Below, in pieces: positions 1 to 9,933 of a stretch of 64,000 nt of DNA. Each line of letters begins with the position of its first letter. Within the stretch, counting starts at the first letter, position 1. The DNA comes from Halomonas sp. DQ26W (GTDB lineage Bacteria; Pseudomonadota; Gammaproteobacteria; Pseudomonadales; Halomonadaceae): NCBI RefSeq assembly GCF_003339685.1, contig NZ_QPKI01000005.1, forward strand, positions 1 through 64,000. Direction: 5' to 3'. The position numbers and the translations under genes were made by a program. The notes beneath the pieces were generated by a model. It had not been told where the DNA came from, ran no database searches, and saw only the letters and a list, made by a program, of their open reading frames with translations.

Positions 1-20
1 CACCAACGGCGCCACACCGC

Positions 21-162
21 TGTTGGAGGAAGCTTCAGCTCACGACTGGAGGCGCTAGCCTCCCGGCGGTGTTGCCCATGTTGGCGATCACCGCCAACGC
101 CACGGCCTCCGCCGGGGCGCCTGACGGCGCCAGTCGCGACGCAAAGCGGCGCTCCAACAAGG
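21..162. repeat. Dispersed intergenic repeat, copy A
   Basis: The stretch from about 58 to 162 matches 32206-32324 with a few indels. Shared landmarks are GCCTCCCGGCGG, CGCCAACGC, GGCCTCCGCC, the hairpin GGCGCC-TGAC-GGCGCC (116-131) and a final GCTCCAACAAGG. Copy A is bounded by a short inverted repeat, TGTTGGAG at 21-28 and CTCCAACA at 152-159. It looks like a non-coding REP/MITE-like family. No transposase is nearby and no open frame is convincing. Confidence 0.7.
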
Positions 163-176
163 CCGGTAGTTGCTGC

Positions 177-320
177 TTACCATTTCATTAGCAGCCGATA
201 GAGCGCCGGGATCACCAGTAGCGTGAGCAGCGTGGAGGCGAGAAGCCCCGAGATGATCGCCCAGGCCATGGGCGGCCCCAGCGCCGCCATTGCCAGGCCC
301 ACTCTTCGACTCTGCCTCAT
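177..320 (-). pseudogene. RND efflux pump C-terminal remnant
   Basis: A 47-codon frame opens at ATG 318-320 and ends TAA at 177-179. Its body reads GPPMAWAIISGLLASTLLTL followed by LVIPALYRLL. This is the last transmembrane helix and closing motif of RND permeases (CzcA/AcrB superfamily). The other roughly 1000 residues are absent: upstream lies only the mnmA promoter region. It is a leftover from a deletion or recombination next to repeat copy A. A functional 47-aa product is unlikely, although the frame has its own ATG. Confidence 0.7.
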
Positions 321-426
321 GCTGTTGTCTTCCTCTTTAACGAACTGGCCGACCGGTCAATTCGTCTTGTGGCGTGGCTACTGCGGTCCGTGGCGGCGAT
401 GGTCGAAGCCTCCCGGCAAGATAAGG

Positions 427-432
427 TATAAT
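427..432 (+). promoter_or_regulatory. Candidate -10 box for mnmA
   Basis: A perfect TATAAT lies 39 bases before the mnmA ATG. No convincing -35 hexamer is visible 16-18 bases upstream, so only the -10 is claimed. Confidence 0.35.
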
Positions 433-470
433 CCCCGCCCATTTGCGACCCATTCAATCCGAGAGCGCCC

Positions 471-1583
471 ATGACCGCCACCCCAGGCAAGGTGATCGTC
501 GGCATGTCCGGCGGCGTCGACTCCTCCGTTTCCGCCCTGCTGCTGCTGGAGCAGGGGTATCAGGTCGAAGGCCTGTTCATGAAGAACTGGGACGAGGACG
601 ATGGCACCGAGTATTGCACCGCCAAGGACGACCTGGCGGATGCCGAAGCCGTCTGCGAGAAGCTCGGCATCCGGCTGCACACCGCCAATTTCGCCGCCGA
701 GTACTGGGACAACGTGTTCGAGCACTTCTTGGCCGAATACAGGGCCGGACGCACCCCCAACCCGGACATCCTGTGCAACCGGGAAATCAAGTTCAAGGTA
801 TTCCTCGAGTACGCCGAGATGCTCGGTGCCGATAAGATCGCCACCGGCCACTATGTTCGTCAAGGGGTCCGGGGAGGCCGTCCTCGCCTGCTCAAGGGCA
901 TTGACGTCAACAAGGACCAGAGCTATTTCCTGCATGCCGTGCCCGAGGCCGCGATCGCCCGCACCCTGTTTCCGGTGGGCGAACTGGAAAAACCCGAGGT
1001 GCGCGCCGTCGCCGAGCGCCACGGGCTCGCCACGGCGAAGAAGAAGGACTCCACCGGGATCTGCTTCATCGGTGAGCGCCGCTTCCGCGACTTCCTGCAG
1101 CAGTACCTGCCGGCCCAGCCAGGGGTGATCGAGACCCCCGAGGGCGACGTCATCGGCGAGCACATGGGCCTCATGTACTACACCCTCGGGCAGCGCCAGG
1201 GGCTCGGCATCGGCGGGCTCGCCGACTTCCCCGAGGAGCCCTGGTACGTGGCCGCCAAGGATCTGGAGCGAAACGTACTGGTCGCCGTGCAGGGCAAGCA
1301 CCATCCGCTGCTGTACAGCGACAACCTGGCGACCGAAGCGATGGACTGGGTGGCCGGCGAGCCCCCGGCGAGAGAAGGACGCTTTACCGCCAAGACCCGC
1401 TACCGGCAGGCCGACGTGCCTTGCAGGATGCAGACCCTCGCCGATGGCGGCGTGGAGGTGCACTTCGACGACCCGCAGCGTGCCGTCACCCCGGGGCAAT
1501 CGCTGGTACTCTACGACGGTGATATCTGCCTCGGCGGCGGCGTGATCCGCGCCACCTGGAAAGCCACGGAGCCAGCCGCATGA
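471..1583 (+). CDS. mnmA: tRNA-specific 2-thiouridylase MnmA
   Basis: MnmA puts the 2-thio group on wobble uridine-34 of tRNA-Lys, -Glu and -Gln in the cytoplasm, taking sulfur from the IscS/Tus relay. The 370-aa length is normal for the family. The PP-loop ATP-binding motif SGGVDSS lies near residues 13-19. The two expected cysteines sit in NPDILCN and TGICFIGE, and the conserved KDQSYFL motif follows. The start is the ATG after GAGAGCGCCC. The 3' end overlaps hflD by 4 bases (ATGA), so the two are translationally coupled, and purB follows closely: the common gammaproteobacterial order mnmA-hflD-purB. Confidence 0.97.
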   Translation: MTATPGKVIVGMSGGVDSSVSALLLLEQGYQVEGLFMKNWDEDDGTEYCTAKDDLADAEAVCEKLGIRLHTANFAAEYWDNVFEHFLAEYRAGRTPNPDILCNREIKFKVFLEYAEMLGADKIATGHYVRQGVRGGRPRLLKGIDVNKDQSYFLHAVPEAAIARTLFPVGELEKPEVRAVAERHGLATAKKKDSTGICFIGERRFRDFLQQYLPAQPGVIETPEGDVIGEHMGLMYYTLGQRQGLGIGGLADFPEEPWYVAAKDLERNVLVAVQGKHHPLLYSDNLATEAMDWVAGEPPAREGRFTAKTRYRQADVPCRMQTLADGGVEVHFDDPQRAVTPGQSLVLYDGDICLGGGVIRATWKATEPAA

Positions 1584-2218
1584 CTGCAACCCCGATTCAC
1601 CGAATCCCGGACTCACCCACCGCCCGTCAGGCCCTGGCCCTGGCCGGCGTGTTCCAGTCCGCCAGCCTGGTCGACGAGCTGGCACGCACCGGCCAGGTCG
1701 AACCGCGCGCCTGGGAAACCCTGATTCGCGCCACGCTGGATACCAACCCCGACAGCTTCGAAGCCATCTATGGCGGCCACCCCAACAACCTGCGGCGCGG
1801 CCTCGATGTGCTGGAAGCGGTAGTGGGTCGCAAACAGTCCAATCCGGTGGTGCTGCGCTACGGCTTCACCTTGCTGTTGCTGATGAACAAGCTGCGCCAG
1901 GATGACGACATGATGGCGGGACTGGGCCAGCGCCTGACCCGCATCCAGGGCCAGGCCGAGCACTTCGGTGCCACCCACGAGAATGTCATCGCCAGCCTCG
2001 GCGAGGCCTATCAGGAAACGCTGTCGACGCTGAAGACCCGCATCGTGGTGCAGGGCGACCCCTCCCTGCTGCAGACCCGCATGATGCCCGAACGGGTGCG
2101 CGCCATCCTGCTCGCCGGCATCCGTTTTGCCCTGCTCTGGCACCAGCAGGGCGGGCGGCGCTGGAAGCTGGTCTTCCAGCGTGGCGCCCTGAAGAACACC
2201 CTGGATCAGCTGGGCTGA
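1580..2218 (+). CDS. hflD: High-frequency lysogenization protein HflD homolog
   Basis: This 212-aa, mostly helical protein matches the HflD family (DUF489) in length and in its place between mnmA and purB. In E. coli HflD is a peripheral membrane protein that binds lambda CII and lowers the frequency of lysogeny. Its housekeeping role is unclear. Family-like segments include [11 protein letters not shown] near the N-terminus, [14 protein letters not shown] mid-protein and [16 protein letters not shown] near the C-terminus. The start codon overlaps the mnmA stop, and 45 bases separate the stop from purB, so co-transcription is likely. Confidence 0.93.
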   Translation: MTATPIHRIPDSPTARQALALAGVFQSASLVDELARTGQVEPRAWETLIRATLDTNPDSFEAIYGGHPNNLRRGLDVLEAVVGRKQSNPVVLRYGFTLLLLMNKLRQDDDMMAGLGQRLTRIQGQAEHFGATHENVIASLGEAYQETLSTLKTRIVVQGDPSLLQTRMMPERVRAILLAGIRFALLWHQQGGRRWKLVFQRGALKNTLDQLG

Positions 2219-3643
<1,425 letters not shown>

Positions 3644-3674
3644 GGCAGTTGCAACATTTCAGCGGAGGCGAGTG

Positions 3675-4238
3675 GTGGTAAAACTCAACAAGATCTACAC
3701 CCGTACCGGCGACAAGGGCGATACCGGGCTTGGCGACGGCAGCCGCGTGGCCAAGCACGACCGCCGCGTGGAAGCCTTCGGCACCGTGGACGAGACCAAC
3801 GCCATCATTGGCGTGGCACAACTGCATGCCGAAGGCGAACTGCAGCAGGTGCTGGCCACCGTACAAAACGACCTGTTCGACGTGGGCGCCGACCTCTGCA
3901 CGCCTGAACAGGACGACCCGAAGTATCCGCCTCTGAGGGTCACGGCATCCCAGGTGGAATTTCTGGAGCAACAGATCGATGCCATGAATGGGGATCTCGC
4001 CAGCCTGCGCTCTTTCATTCTGCCCGGGGGAACACCGCTGGCTGCCCACCTCCATATGGCCCGCACCATCGCCCGGCGAGCCGAGCGCCTGGTAACGCTA
4101 CTGATGGTCGACCAAACGGTGAACCCCGAGGTGCTGCGCTACATGAACCGGCTTTCCGACCTGCTGTTCGTCGCCGCACGCAAGGCCAACGACAATGGGG
4201 CAGGTGATGTGCTGTGGGTGCCCGGCGCCAACCGATGA
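3675..4238 (+). CDS. Cob(I)alamin adenosyltransferase, PduO type
   Basis: The enzyme transfers the 5'-deoxyadenosyl group of ATP to cob(I)alamin, making coenzyme B12. The 187-aa product begins MVKLNKIYTRTGDKGDTGLG, the N-terminal ATP-binding segment typical of PduO-type transferases. It ends with the helical NRLSDLLFVAAR block that carries the conserved arginine. Two GTG codons (3672 and 3675) are possible starts. The second is preferred because GGAGG at 3664-3668 is then 6 bases away and the N-terminus matches the family. The stop lies 20 bases before the preferred roxA start. No B12-dependent enzyme gene is in the window. Confidence 0.9.
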   Translation: MVKLNKIYTRTGDKGDTGLGDGSRVAKHDRRVEAFGTVDETNAIIGVAQLHAEGELQQVLATVQNDLFDVGADLCTPEQDDPKYPPLRVTASQVEFLEQQIDAMNGDLASLRSFILPGGTPLAAHLHMARTIARRAERLVTLLMVDQTVNPEVLRYMNRLSDLLFVAARKANDNGAGDVLWVPGANR

Positions 4239-4258
4239 GCTTTATCGAGGAAAACACC

Positions 4259-5440
4259 ATGGCGAGTGATACGCCCCGAACCCTGCTTGGTGGCCTTTCC
4301 GCCGCCGAGTTCCTGCGCGACTACTGGCAGCGCAGGCCGCTGCTGATCCGCGGTGCCTTTCCCGACCTTGAATGCCCGTTGGAGCCCGACGAACTCGCCG
4401 GGCTCGCCTGCGAGGAGGGCGTCGAGGCCCGCCTGGTGGAGGAGCACGGCGCCGACGGCCCCTGGCAGGTGAGCCACGGCCCCTTCGACGAGGCCGCCTT
4501 CTCGCGGCTGCCCGAGCGCAACTGGACGCTGCTGGTACAGGCGGTGGACCACTTCGTCCCCGAAGTGGCCGAACTGCTCGAGCACTTCGACTTCCTGCCG
4601 CGCTGGCGACTCGACGACATCATGATCAGCTACGCCCCGCCGGGCGGCAGCGTCGGCCCCCATGTCGACCAGTACGACGTTTTCCTGATCCAGGGCAGCG
4701 GGCAACGTCGTTGGCAACTGGGTGGCAAGGTCGCCGACGACGCCCCCATCCTCGACGGCATTGACCTGCGCATTCTCGAACGTTTCTCGATGGAAGCCGG
4801 GGCCGACTGGGTGCTGGAGCCCGGCGACATGCTCTACCTACCCCCGACCTGGGCCCATCATGGGGTCAGCGAGTCTGACGACTGCATGACCTTTTCGGTG
4901 GGCTTTCGCGCCCCCTCGGCGGACGAGGCCATTACCTCCTTTGCCGACTATCTGGGCGAACAGCTGCCTGCCTCGCTGCGCTATTCCGATGCGGGGATGG
5001 TCCCTTCCGCCGACCCGGCGGAACTCGACGATGCCGCCGTCGCCCGCATGCGCGCACTGATTCTATCCACCCTTGACGATCCGACTCAGCTGGCCCAATG
5101 GTTCGGTCGTGTCATGACGCAGCCCAAGTACGTCGACCAGCTCGTGCCCAACGAAGAACCCACCGAGGTCAAGGAGCTTGTTGCTGCACTACAAGAAGGC
5201 GAGGAGCTGGTTCGCAGTTCCGGCTCACGCTTTGCCTGGCGGCCGATGGACGTGGACCAGGCAACGCTCTTCGTCGATGGCGACGGGATCGACTGCCCCC
5301 TGCCTCTGGCACGTGCCCTGGCCCACGGTACGCCCCTCGATGCCGACCTGCTTGAGCATGAAGGTGCAGCAGCCCTGCTCGTCACCCTGCTAGATGCCGG
5401 CAGTCTCGGTTGGGCGGAAGAATACGAGGAGGAACGCTAG
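4259..5440 (+). CDS. roxA: Ribosomal protein uL16 arginine 3-hydroxylase (JmjC-cupin)
   Basis: This 393-aa cupin/JmjC oxygenase resembles E. coli YcfD (RoxA), which uses Fe(II), O2 and 2-oxoglutarate to hydroxylate an arginine of ribosomal protein L16. The iron ligands are visible as H135-x-D137 (HVDQYD) and H200 in PPTWAHHG, with the double-stranded beta-helix between them. A helical and winged-helix-like C-terminal half (about 230-393) follows. ATG 4259 is chosen because GAGG stands 8 bases upstream. An in-frame ATG at 4235 overlaps the previous stop and would add eight residues. The GNAT gene begins one base after this stop. Confidence 0.92.
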   Translation: MASDTPRTLLGGLSAAEFLRDYWQRRPLLIRGAFPDLECPLEPDELAGLACEEGVEARLVEEHGADGPWQVSHGPFDEAAFSRLPERNWTLLVQAVDHFVPEVAELLEHFDFLPRWRLDDIMISYAPPGGSVGPHVDQYDVFLIQGSGQRRWQLGGKVADDAPILDGIDLRILERFSMEAGADWVLEPGDMLYLPPTWAHHGVSESDDCMTFSVGFRAPSADEAITSFADYLGEQLPASLRYSDAGMVPSADPAELDDAAVARMRALILSTLDDPTQLAQWFGRVMTQPKYVDQLVPNEEPTEVKELVAALQEGEELVRSSGSRFAWRPMDVDQATLFVDGDGIDCPLPLARALAHGTPLDADLLEHEGAAALLVTLLDAGSLGWAEEYEEER

Positions 5441-5441
5441 C

Positions 5442-5867
5442 ATGGCCGATATCCAGATACTGCATGGCAATTGGGGCCAGTTGGGCGAGGTCGCCTCCGA
5501 GATACGCCGTGTGGTGTTCATCGAGGAGCAGCAGGTCCCGCTGGAAGAGGAGTGGGACGGGCGTGACGGCGACTGTCGCCACTTCCTCGCCCTGCGCCAC
5601 GACATTCCCCTGGGCACCGCCAGGCTGCTGCCCGACGGCCATATTGGTCGCGTCGCCGTGCTGAGCGAGGCGCGCGGGCTCGGCATCGGCGTGGCGCTGA
5701 TGGAAGCCGCCATCGATACGGCTCGCCACCTGGGCCATGGTCAGGTAGAACTTGCCGCCCAGACCCACGCACTCGATTTCTACGAGCGCCTCGGCTTTAC
5801 CGCCTACGGCGATGAGTTCATGGACGCTGGCATTCCGCACCGCAACATGCACCTGTCACTACGTTGA
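5442..5867 (+). CDS. GNAT family N-acetyltransferase
   Basis: This 141-aa single-domain acetyltransferase probably moves an acetyl group from acetyl-CoA to a small molecule or protein; the substrate cannot be read. The acetyl-CoA pyrophosphate loop is EARGLGIGVALM near residues 71-82, after the strand GHIGRVAVL. The C-terminal FYERLGF turn is typical of the family. The start is the ATG just after the roxA stop, with GAGGAGG upstream, so the two genes are probably co-transcribed. Confidence 0.88.
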   Translation: MADIQILHGNWGQLGEVASEIRRVVFIEEQQVPLEEEWDGRDGDCRHFLALRHDIPLGTARLLPDGHIGRVAVLSEARGLGIGVALMEAAIDTARHLGHGQVELAAQTHALDFYERLGFTAYGDEFMDAGIPHRNMHLSLR

Positions 5868-6266
5868 TCCATGTATGCCAATCCACTCAGGAAGTCGAAA
5901 TTCGACTACAAGAATCGCACTCTTCCTGCCGCTCTTGTAGTCGAGTTACAACCCTCCCTCCCCACAAGTGTCAATTGCTATGGCCCCGCCCCATGGCGCA
6001 TAGTGGTACGAAGACGAAATTAAAACGAACGTTCGGTGCTCGCCGAATCATGGCTAGACCAACAGGCGTTTTCATTTCGTGATCGGTTCGACCAAGGCCG
6101 TAGAGACTTCTCTCCCCGCCTGGTGGAATCTGGCATTACTTCGCAGTTGCAGCATGACCCGGTTTCCCCGGCGAGATGCCGCAAGCGAGCGATCGACAAG
6201 GCAGCGATACGCCTCACACGGCAGTCGAGGCCGGTCACTACACCTCTGATCGGAAGGATGGTACCC
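5868..6266. other. 399-bp intergenic region before aceA, with inverted repeats
   Basis: No gene is visible here. Three symmetric sites stand out. An 11-bp inverted repeat (CGACTACAAGA at 5903-5913, TCTTGTAGTCG at 5933-5943) lies 36 bases after the GNAT stop. A smaller overlapping palindrome, GTCGAA-A-TTCGAC, is at 5894-5906. CGAACGTTCG lies at 6026-6035. The first pair has no T-run after it, so it is more likely an operator or mRNA structure than a simple terminator. The aceA promoter must lie in this region, but no clear -35/-10 pair was found. Confidence 0.5.
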
Positions 6267-7862
6267 ATGTCCTATAAAGACGACATCAAGGCCCTGGCTC
6301 AACTACGCGAAGCCCAGCAAGGCAAGTGGGCGAGCATCAGCCCCGAGAATGTTGCGCGTATGCGTGCCCAGAACCGTTTCAAGACAGGCCTGGACATCGC
6401 CCGCTACACCGCCAAGATCATGCGCGAGGACATGGCCGCCTATGATGCCGACACCGCCCAGTACACCCAGTCCCTGGGCTGCTGGCACGGCTTCATCGGC
6501 CAGCAGAAGTTGATTTCCATCAAGAAGCACTTCGGCACCACCAAGCGCCGCTACCTCTATCTCTCCGGCTGGATGGTCGCCGCCCTGCGCAGCGAGTTCG
6601 GCCCGCTGCCTGACCAGTCCATGCACGAGAAGACCACCGTATCGGGTCTGATTGGCGAGCTCTACACCTTCCTGCGTCAGGCCGATGCGTGGGAGCTGAA
6701 CCACCTATTCCGCGACCTGGAAGAAGCCCACAAGGCCGGTGACAACGCCCGCGCCGACGAGCTAATCGCCAAAATCGACAACCACGAGACCCATGTGGTG
6801 CCGATCATTGCCGACATCGATGCCGGTTTCGGCAACGCCGAGGCGACCTACCTGCTGGCCAAGCAGATGATCGAAGCCGGTGCCTGCTGCATCCAGATCG
6901 AGAACCAGGTCTCCGACGAGAAGCAGTGCGGCCACCAGGATGGCAAGGTCACCGTGCCCCATGAAGACTTCCTGGCCAAGATCAACGCCGTGCGTTATGC
7001 CTTCCTGGAGCTCGGGGTCGAGGACGGCGTCATCGTCGCTCGCACCGACTCCCTGGGTGCCGGGCTGACCCAGAAAATCGCCGTCACCAACGAGCCGGGC
7101 GACCTGGGTGACCAGTACAACAGCTTCCTGGATGGCGACGAGATCGAAAGCGCCTCCGATATCAACAATGGCGACGTGGTCATCAAGCAAAACGGCAAGC
7201 TGGTCAAGGTCAAGCGCCTCGCATCCGGACTGTTTCAGTTCAAGCCGGGCACCGGCGAGGACCGCGTGGTGCTGGATTGTATTACCAGCCTGCAGAACGG
7301 CGCCGACCTGCTGTGGATCGAGACCGAGAAACCCCACGTCGGCCAAATTGCTGCCATGGTCAACCGTATCCGTGCAGAAGTGCCGGATGCCAAGCTGGTT
7401 TACAACAACTCGCCCTCGTTCAACTGGACCCTGAACTTCCGCCAGCAGGTGTTCGATGCCTGGGAGAAGGAAGGCAAGGACCTTTCGGCCTACGACCGCG
7501 CCGGCCTGATGAGTGCCGATTACGACGACACCGAGCTTGGCAAGCTGGCCGACGAGTGGACTCGCAACTTCCAGCGCGACGCCGCGCGGGAAGCCGGTAT
7601 CTTCCACCACCTGATCACGCTGCCGACCTACCACACTGCGGCCCTGTCTACCGACAACCTGGCCAAGGGCTACTTCGGTGATGAGGGCATGCTGGCCTAC
7701 GTGGAAGGCGTCCAGCGCCGCGAGATACGCGAGGGTATTGCCACCGTCAGGCACCAGGACATGGCTGGCTCCAACATCGGCGACGACCACAAGGAGTTCT
7801 TCCACGGCGAGGCTGCGCTCAAGGCCGGTGGCAAGGACAACACCATGAATCAGTTCGGCTGA
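6267..7862 (+). CDS. aceA: Isocitrate lyase
   Basis: Isocitrate lyase splits isocitrate into glyoxylate and succinate, the first step of the glyoxylate shunt, which allows growth on acetate and fatty acids. The 531-aa product is of the long type known from Pseudomonas aeruginosa, with the active-site cysteine in the variant motif KQCGH rather than KKCGH. Metal-binding DIDAGFGNAEAT and the YNNSPSFNW segment are present. The frame is open far upstream, but ATG 6267 is best supported: GGAAGG at 6252-6257 lies 9 bases before it. An ATG at 6258 would add three residues. The gene stands alone with its own terminator; malate synthase is not in the window. Confidence 0.96.
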   Translation: MSYKDDIKALAQLREAQQGKWASISPENVARMRAQNRFKTGLDIARYTAKIMREDMAAYDADTAQYTQSLGCWHGFIGQQKLISIKKHFGTTKRRYLYLSGWMVAALRSEFGPLPDQSMHEKTTVSGLIGELYTFLRQADAWELNHLFRDLEEAHKAGDNARADELIAKIDNHETHVVPIIADIDAGFGNAEATYLLAKQMIEAGACCIQIENQVSDEKQCGHQDGKVTVPHEDFLAKINAVRYAFLELGVEDGVIVARTDSLGAGLTQKIAVTNEPGDLGDQYNSFLDGDEIESASDINNGDVVIKQNGKLVKVKRLASGLFQFKPGTGEDRVVLDCITSLQNGADLLWIETEKPHVGQIAAMVNRIRAEVPDAKLVYNNSPSFNWTLNFRQQVFDAWEKEGKDLSAYDRAGLMSADYDDTELGKLADEWTRNFQRDAAREAGIFHHLITLPTYHTAALSTDNLAKGYFGDEGMLAYVEGVQRREIREGIATVRHQDMAGSNIGDDHKEFFHGEAALKAGGKDNTMNQFG

Positions 7863-7895
7863 TCACCCTTTTGCGGTAGAACGACTGGAACCCTT

Positions 7896-7920
7896 GGGAG
7901 GCCTTGAGCCTCCCTTTTTT
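7896..7920 (+). terminator. Rho-independent terminator of aceA
   Basis: The stem GGGAGGC (7896-7902) pairs with GCCTCCC (7908-7914) around a 5-base loop. Six T residues follow, 34 bases after the aceA stop. Confidence 0.9.
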
Positions 7921-8144
7921 GTGGGTGGCTTGCGCCCCCGTAGCGGCTTACCCTTCATTACATCAGGCAAACTTGCACATTGCTTGACTGCTTCCCCTCT
8001 ATACTACAAGGCACAAGAACGGCTCATGCTGGTCAAACGGACGATGACTGGTTAAGCTAGTTAGCAAACAGCGTTTCCATAACATTGCGGTATCGACCGC
8101 GGAAAGGACAACCCGCCATCGAAACTGCACCCAGGAGGTTTTTC

Positions 8145-8612
8145 ATGAAGCGTCTTCTTACCGTACTGGCCATTGGCGTGTTGAGCCTGGCCGGCTGTGC
8201 CAACACAGCTCCCATGGGTGGCGATGTCTACCGGGGTAGCCAGGCACAGACCAGCCAGACCGTAACCTTCGGAACCATAACCGCCCTGCGACAGGTCCAG
8301 ATTCAAGCTGACAGCCGCTTGGGCGGCGCCATCGGCACCGGTGGCGGCGCTGTGGTCGGTGGCCTGCTGGGCAGCCAGGTGGGTGGCGGCTCAGGCCGAC
8401 AGCTTGCCACCGTTGCCGGCGTGCTAGGTGGCGCCGTTGCCGGTACCGCTGTCGAGGAATCGGCCAACCGGGTACGCGCCTGGGAGATGGAGATTCGCCG
8501 TGACGATGGCCAGAATGTCGTCGTGGTGCAAAAAGCCGACCGCCAGTTCCAGGCCGGTCAGCGTGTGCGCATGATCGGCAGCGGTGCCAACGTCAGCGTA
8601 GCACCCTACTGA
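8145..8612 (+). CDS. SlyB-like outer-membrane lipoprotein (glycine zipper)
   Basis: The 155-aa product starts with a lipoprotein signal (MKRLLTVLAIGVLSLAGC) whose lipobox LAGC puts the lipidated cysteine at residue 18. Residues 60-105 form a glycine-rich zipper (GGAIGTGGGAVVGGLLGSQ and a second block), as in SlyB/PcpY and related outer-membrane lipoproteins that help stabilise the envelope. A beta-rich C-terminal domain follows. The start is the ATG 5 bases after AGGAGGTTTT. The gene is monocistronic. The exact family member is uncertain among SlyB-like proteins. Confidence 0.85.
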   Translation: MKRLLTVLAIGVLSLAGCANTAPMGGDVYRGSQAQTSQTVTFGTITALRQVQIQADSRLGGAIGTGGGAVVGGLLGSQVGGGSGRQLATVAGVLGGAVAGTAVEESANRVRAWEMEIRRDDGQNVVVVQKADRQFQAGQRVRMIGSGANVSVAPY

Positions 8613-8624
8613 GCGAGTCAGGCC

Positions 8625-8650
8625 GGGAGCCGATCTCCGTATCGGTTCCC
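8625..8650. repeat. Hairpin after slyB-like gene
   Basis: GGGAGCCGAT (8625-8634) and ATCGGTTCCC (8641-8650) can pair with one G-T wobble, 13 bases after the stop. No T-run follows, so it may protect the mRNA 3' end rather than terminate it. Confidence 0.45.
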
Positions 8651-8763
8651 GATGCCTGGTCTTGCGGCTACCGTTACACGGGTAACGGACCGTGCAAGAG
8701 CGAGTTCAGCGCAAGACAACGCGCTAAATCAACAAGCGAACAGTCGCTGAAGCAGTCAGCAAA

Positions 8764-8797
8764 CAGAAGGCCCGCGGCATGTGTCGCGGGCCTTCTG
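8764..8797. terminator. Bidirectional terminator between converging genes
   Basis: A 13-bp perfect stem (8764-8776 with 8785-8797, core AAGGCCCGCG) lies between the SlyB-like gene and the oppositely oriented gene at 8831. T-richness on both sides is weak. Confidence 0.7.
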
Positions 8798-8830
8798 TCA
8801 TTCTGTCTTGGACACTCGACCAGGCTCAGC

Positions 8831-9115
8831 TCAGTGGAAATTGGCCCTGCCCATCGCCCAACAGACCACTTTCTTGGCGATCAGCGCCAGGATTGCGATC
8901 ACGATCAAGGTCAGCAGCATGTCTACCGGGCGGACCAGGGTGGTGGCACCCAAGATGCCAAGCGCCACACTCCATACCCAGCGGTTATCGTCATTGGTCT
9001 TGATGATACGTGGCAGCACTTTGTTCAGGCCGGCACTGACGGAGGCATCCCACTGCTTGATACTGAAAAACAGGATAAGGGCGAAGGCGATCAGCCAGAT
9101 CACGAGTTCGGTCAT
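8831..9115 (-). CDS. Small inner-membrane protein of unknown function
   Basis: The 94-aa product has a hydrophobic segment at residues 3-18 (LVIWLIAFALILFFSI), an amphipathic middle (about 20-45) and a second hydrophobic block at 48-85. Two or three membrane helices are therefore likely. I do not recognise the family. GGAG 9 bases before the ATG supports the start. It faces the SlyB-like gene across a terminator and diverges from the FKBP gene at 9326, so it has its own transcription unit. Its composition is like that of its neighbours. Confidence 0.65.
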   Translation of the reverse strand: MTELVIWLIAFALILFFSIKQWDASVSAGLNKVLPRIIKTNDDNRWVWSVALGILGATTLVRPVDMLLTLIVIAILALIAKKVVCWAMGRANFH

Positions 9116-9222
9116 GGGACTTGCTCCATGTGTAAGGTTGGGATGGGGTCAGAAAAGTGGAATGCGGGTAGAGTAGCTGTGCAGTTCCGGGTACGCAACC
9201 ACGCTAATAGGCGTGAATGGCG

Positions 9223-9248
9223 TTCAGGATCGAGAGCAAGATCCTGAA
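9223..9248. promoter_or_regulatory. Inverted repeat in divergent promoter region
   Basis: TTCAGGATC (9223-9231) and GATCCTGAA (9240-9248) form a 9-bp perfect inverted repeat with an 8-base spacer. It lies in the 210-bp gap between the small membrane gene and the FKBP gene. Its position suits an operator or leader hairpin. Confidence 0.4.
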
Positions 9249-9325
9249 AATTGCCCCACCCCCCTGACAGCCTGGATATGGCGCGTTACCATGGCCTCTA
9301 CATGCTCTCATCGAAAGGCTAATCA

Positions 9326-9808
9326 ATGCAGATTGCTCAAAATTCTGTTGTCGCGTTCCACTACACCTTGACCAATGATGCAGGTGAGGTACTAGACAGC
9401 TCGGAAGGTCGCGAGCCGCTGTCTTACCTCCATGGCGCGGGCAATATCATTCCCGGCCTGGAGAAGGGGCTGGAGGGTCGTGAGAGCGGCGAGAAGCTCA
9501 ATGTCACCGTCGCTCCGGAGGAGGGCTATGGCGAAGTGCAGCCTCAGCTGGTTCAGGAAGTCCCGCGTGACTCATTCCAGGGCGTCGAGGCCGTGGAGCC
9601 GGGCATGCAGTTCCAGGCCCAGACCCAGGGTGGCCCGCTGATGGTCACCGTGACCAAGATCGAGGGCGACACCGTCACCGTCGACGGCAATCATCCGCTG
9701 GCTGGCCAGAAGCTGAACTTCGATGTCGAGATTGCCGACGTCCGCGAAGCAAGCCAGGAAGAGATCGAGCACGGACACGTGCATGGCGAAGGCGGCGTCG
9801 AGCACTGA
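9326..9808 (+). CDS. FKBP-type peptidyl-prolyl isomerase, SlyD-like
   Basis: This 160-aa cytoplasmic isomerase/chaperone speeds proline cis-trans isomerisation. The FKBP half begins MQIAQNSVVAFHYTL and contains EPLSYLHGAGNIIPGLEKGL, the ligand-site segment. The insert-in-flap region (about 70-120, from EGYGEVQPQLVQEVPR) is characteristic of SlyD. The C-terminus has only a short histidine tail (HGHVHGEGGVEH), not the long metal-binding tail of E. coli SlyD, so nickel storage is probably reduced. AAAGG lies 7 bases before the start. Confidence 0.9.
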   Translation: MQIAQNSVVAFHYTLTNDAGEVLDSSEGREPLSYLHGAGNIIPGLEKGLEGRESGEKLNVTVAPEEGYGEVQPQLVQEVPRDSFQGVEAVEPGMQFQAQTQGGPLMVTVTKIEGDTVTVDGNHPLAGQKLNFDVEIADVREASQEEIEHGHVHGEGGVEH

Positions 9809-9857
9809 GCCGACCACGTCGGCGCACGCTGATATCGAACGCAGCTTTGCTGGTATC

Positions 9858-9885
9858 GAAGGGGCAGCCATACGGCTGCCCCTTC
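9858..9885. terminator. Terminator between converging genes
   Basis: GAAGGGGCAGCC (9858-9869) pairs with GGCTGCCCCTTC (9874-9885) around a 4-base loop. It sits between the FKBP gene and the minus-strand gene ending at 9934. The T-run is weak. Confidence 0.75.
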
Positions 9886-9933
9886 GTCATTCCAGGCCGG
9901 GTGATTGGCCGAGCGCCGCCACGATCCAGTACC

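Noticed and set aside
378..1685. 435-codon minus-strand open frame opposite mnmA
   Set aside because: Shadow of a GC-rich gene; its translation shows no family motif, and the plus-strand mnmA is certain.
8641..8760. Possible small RNA downstream of the SlyB-like gene
   Set aside because: Only a weak hairpin and no recognisable promoter; nothing beyond untranslated sequence is supported.
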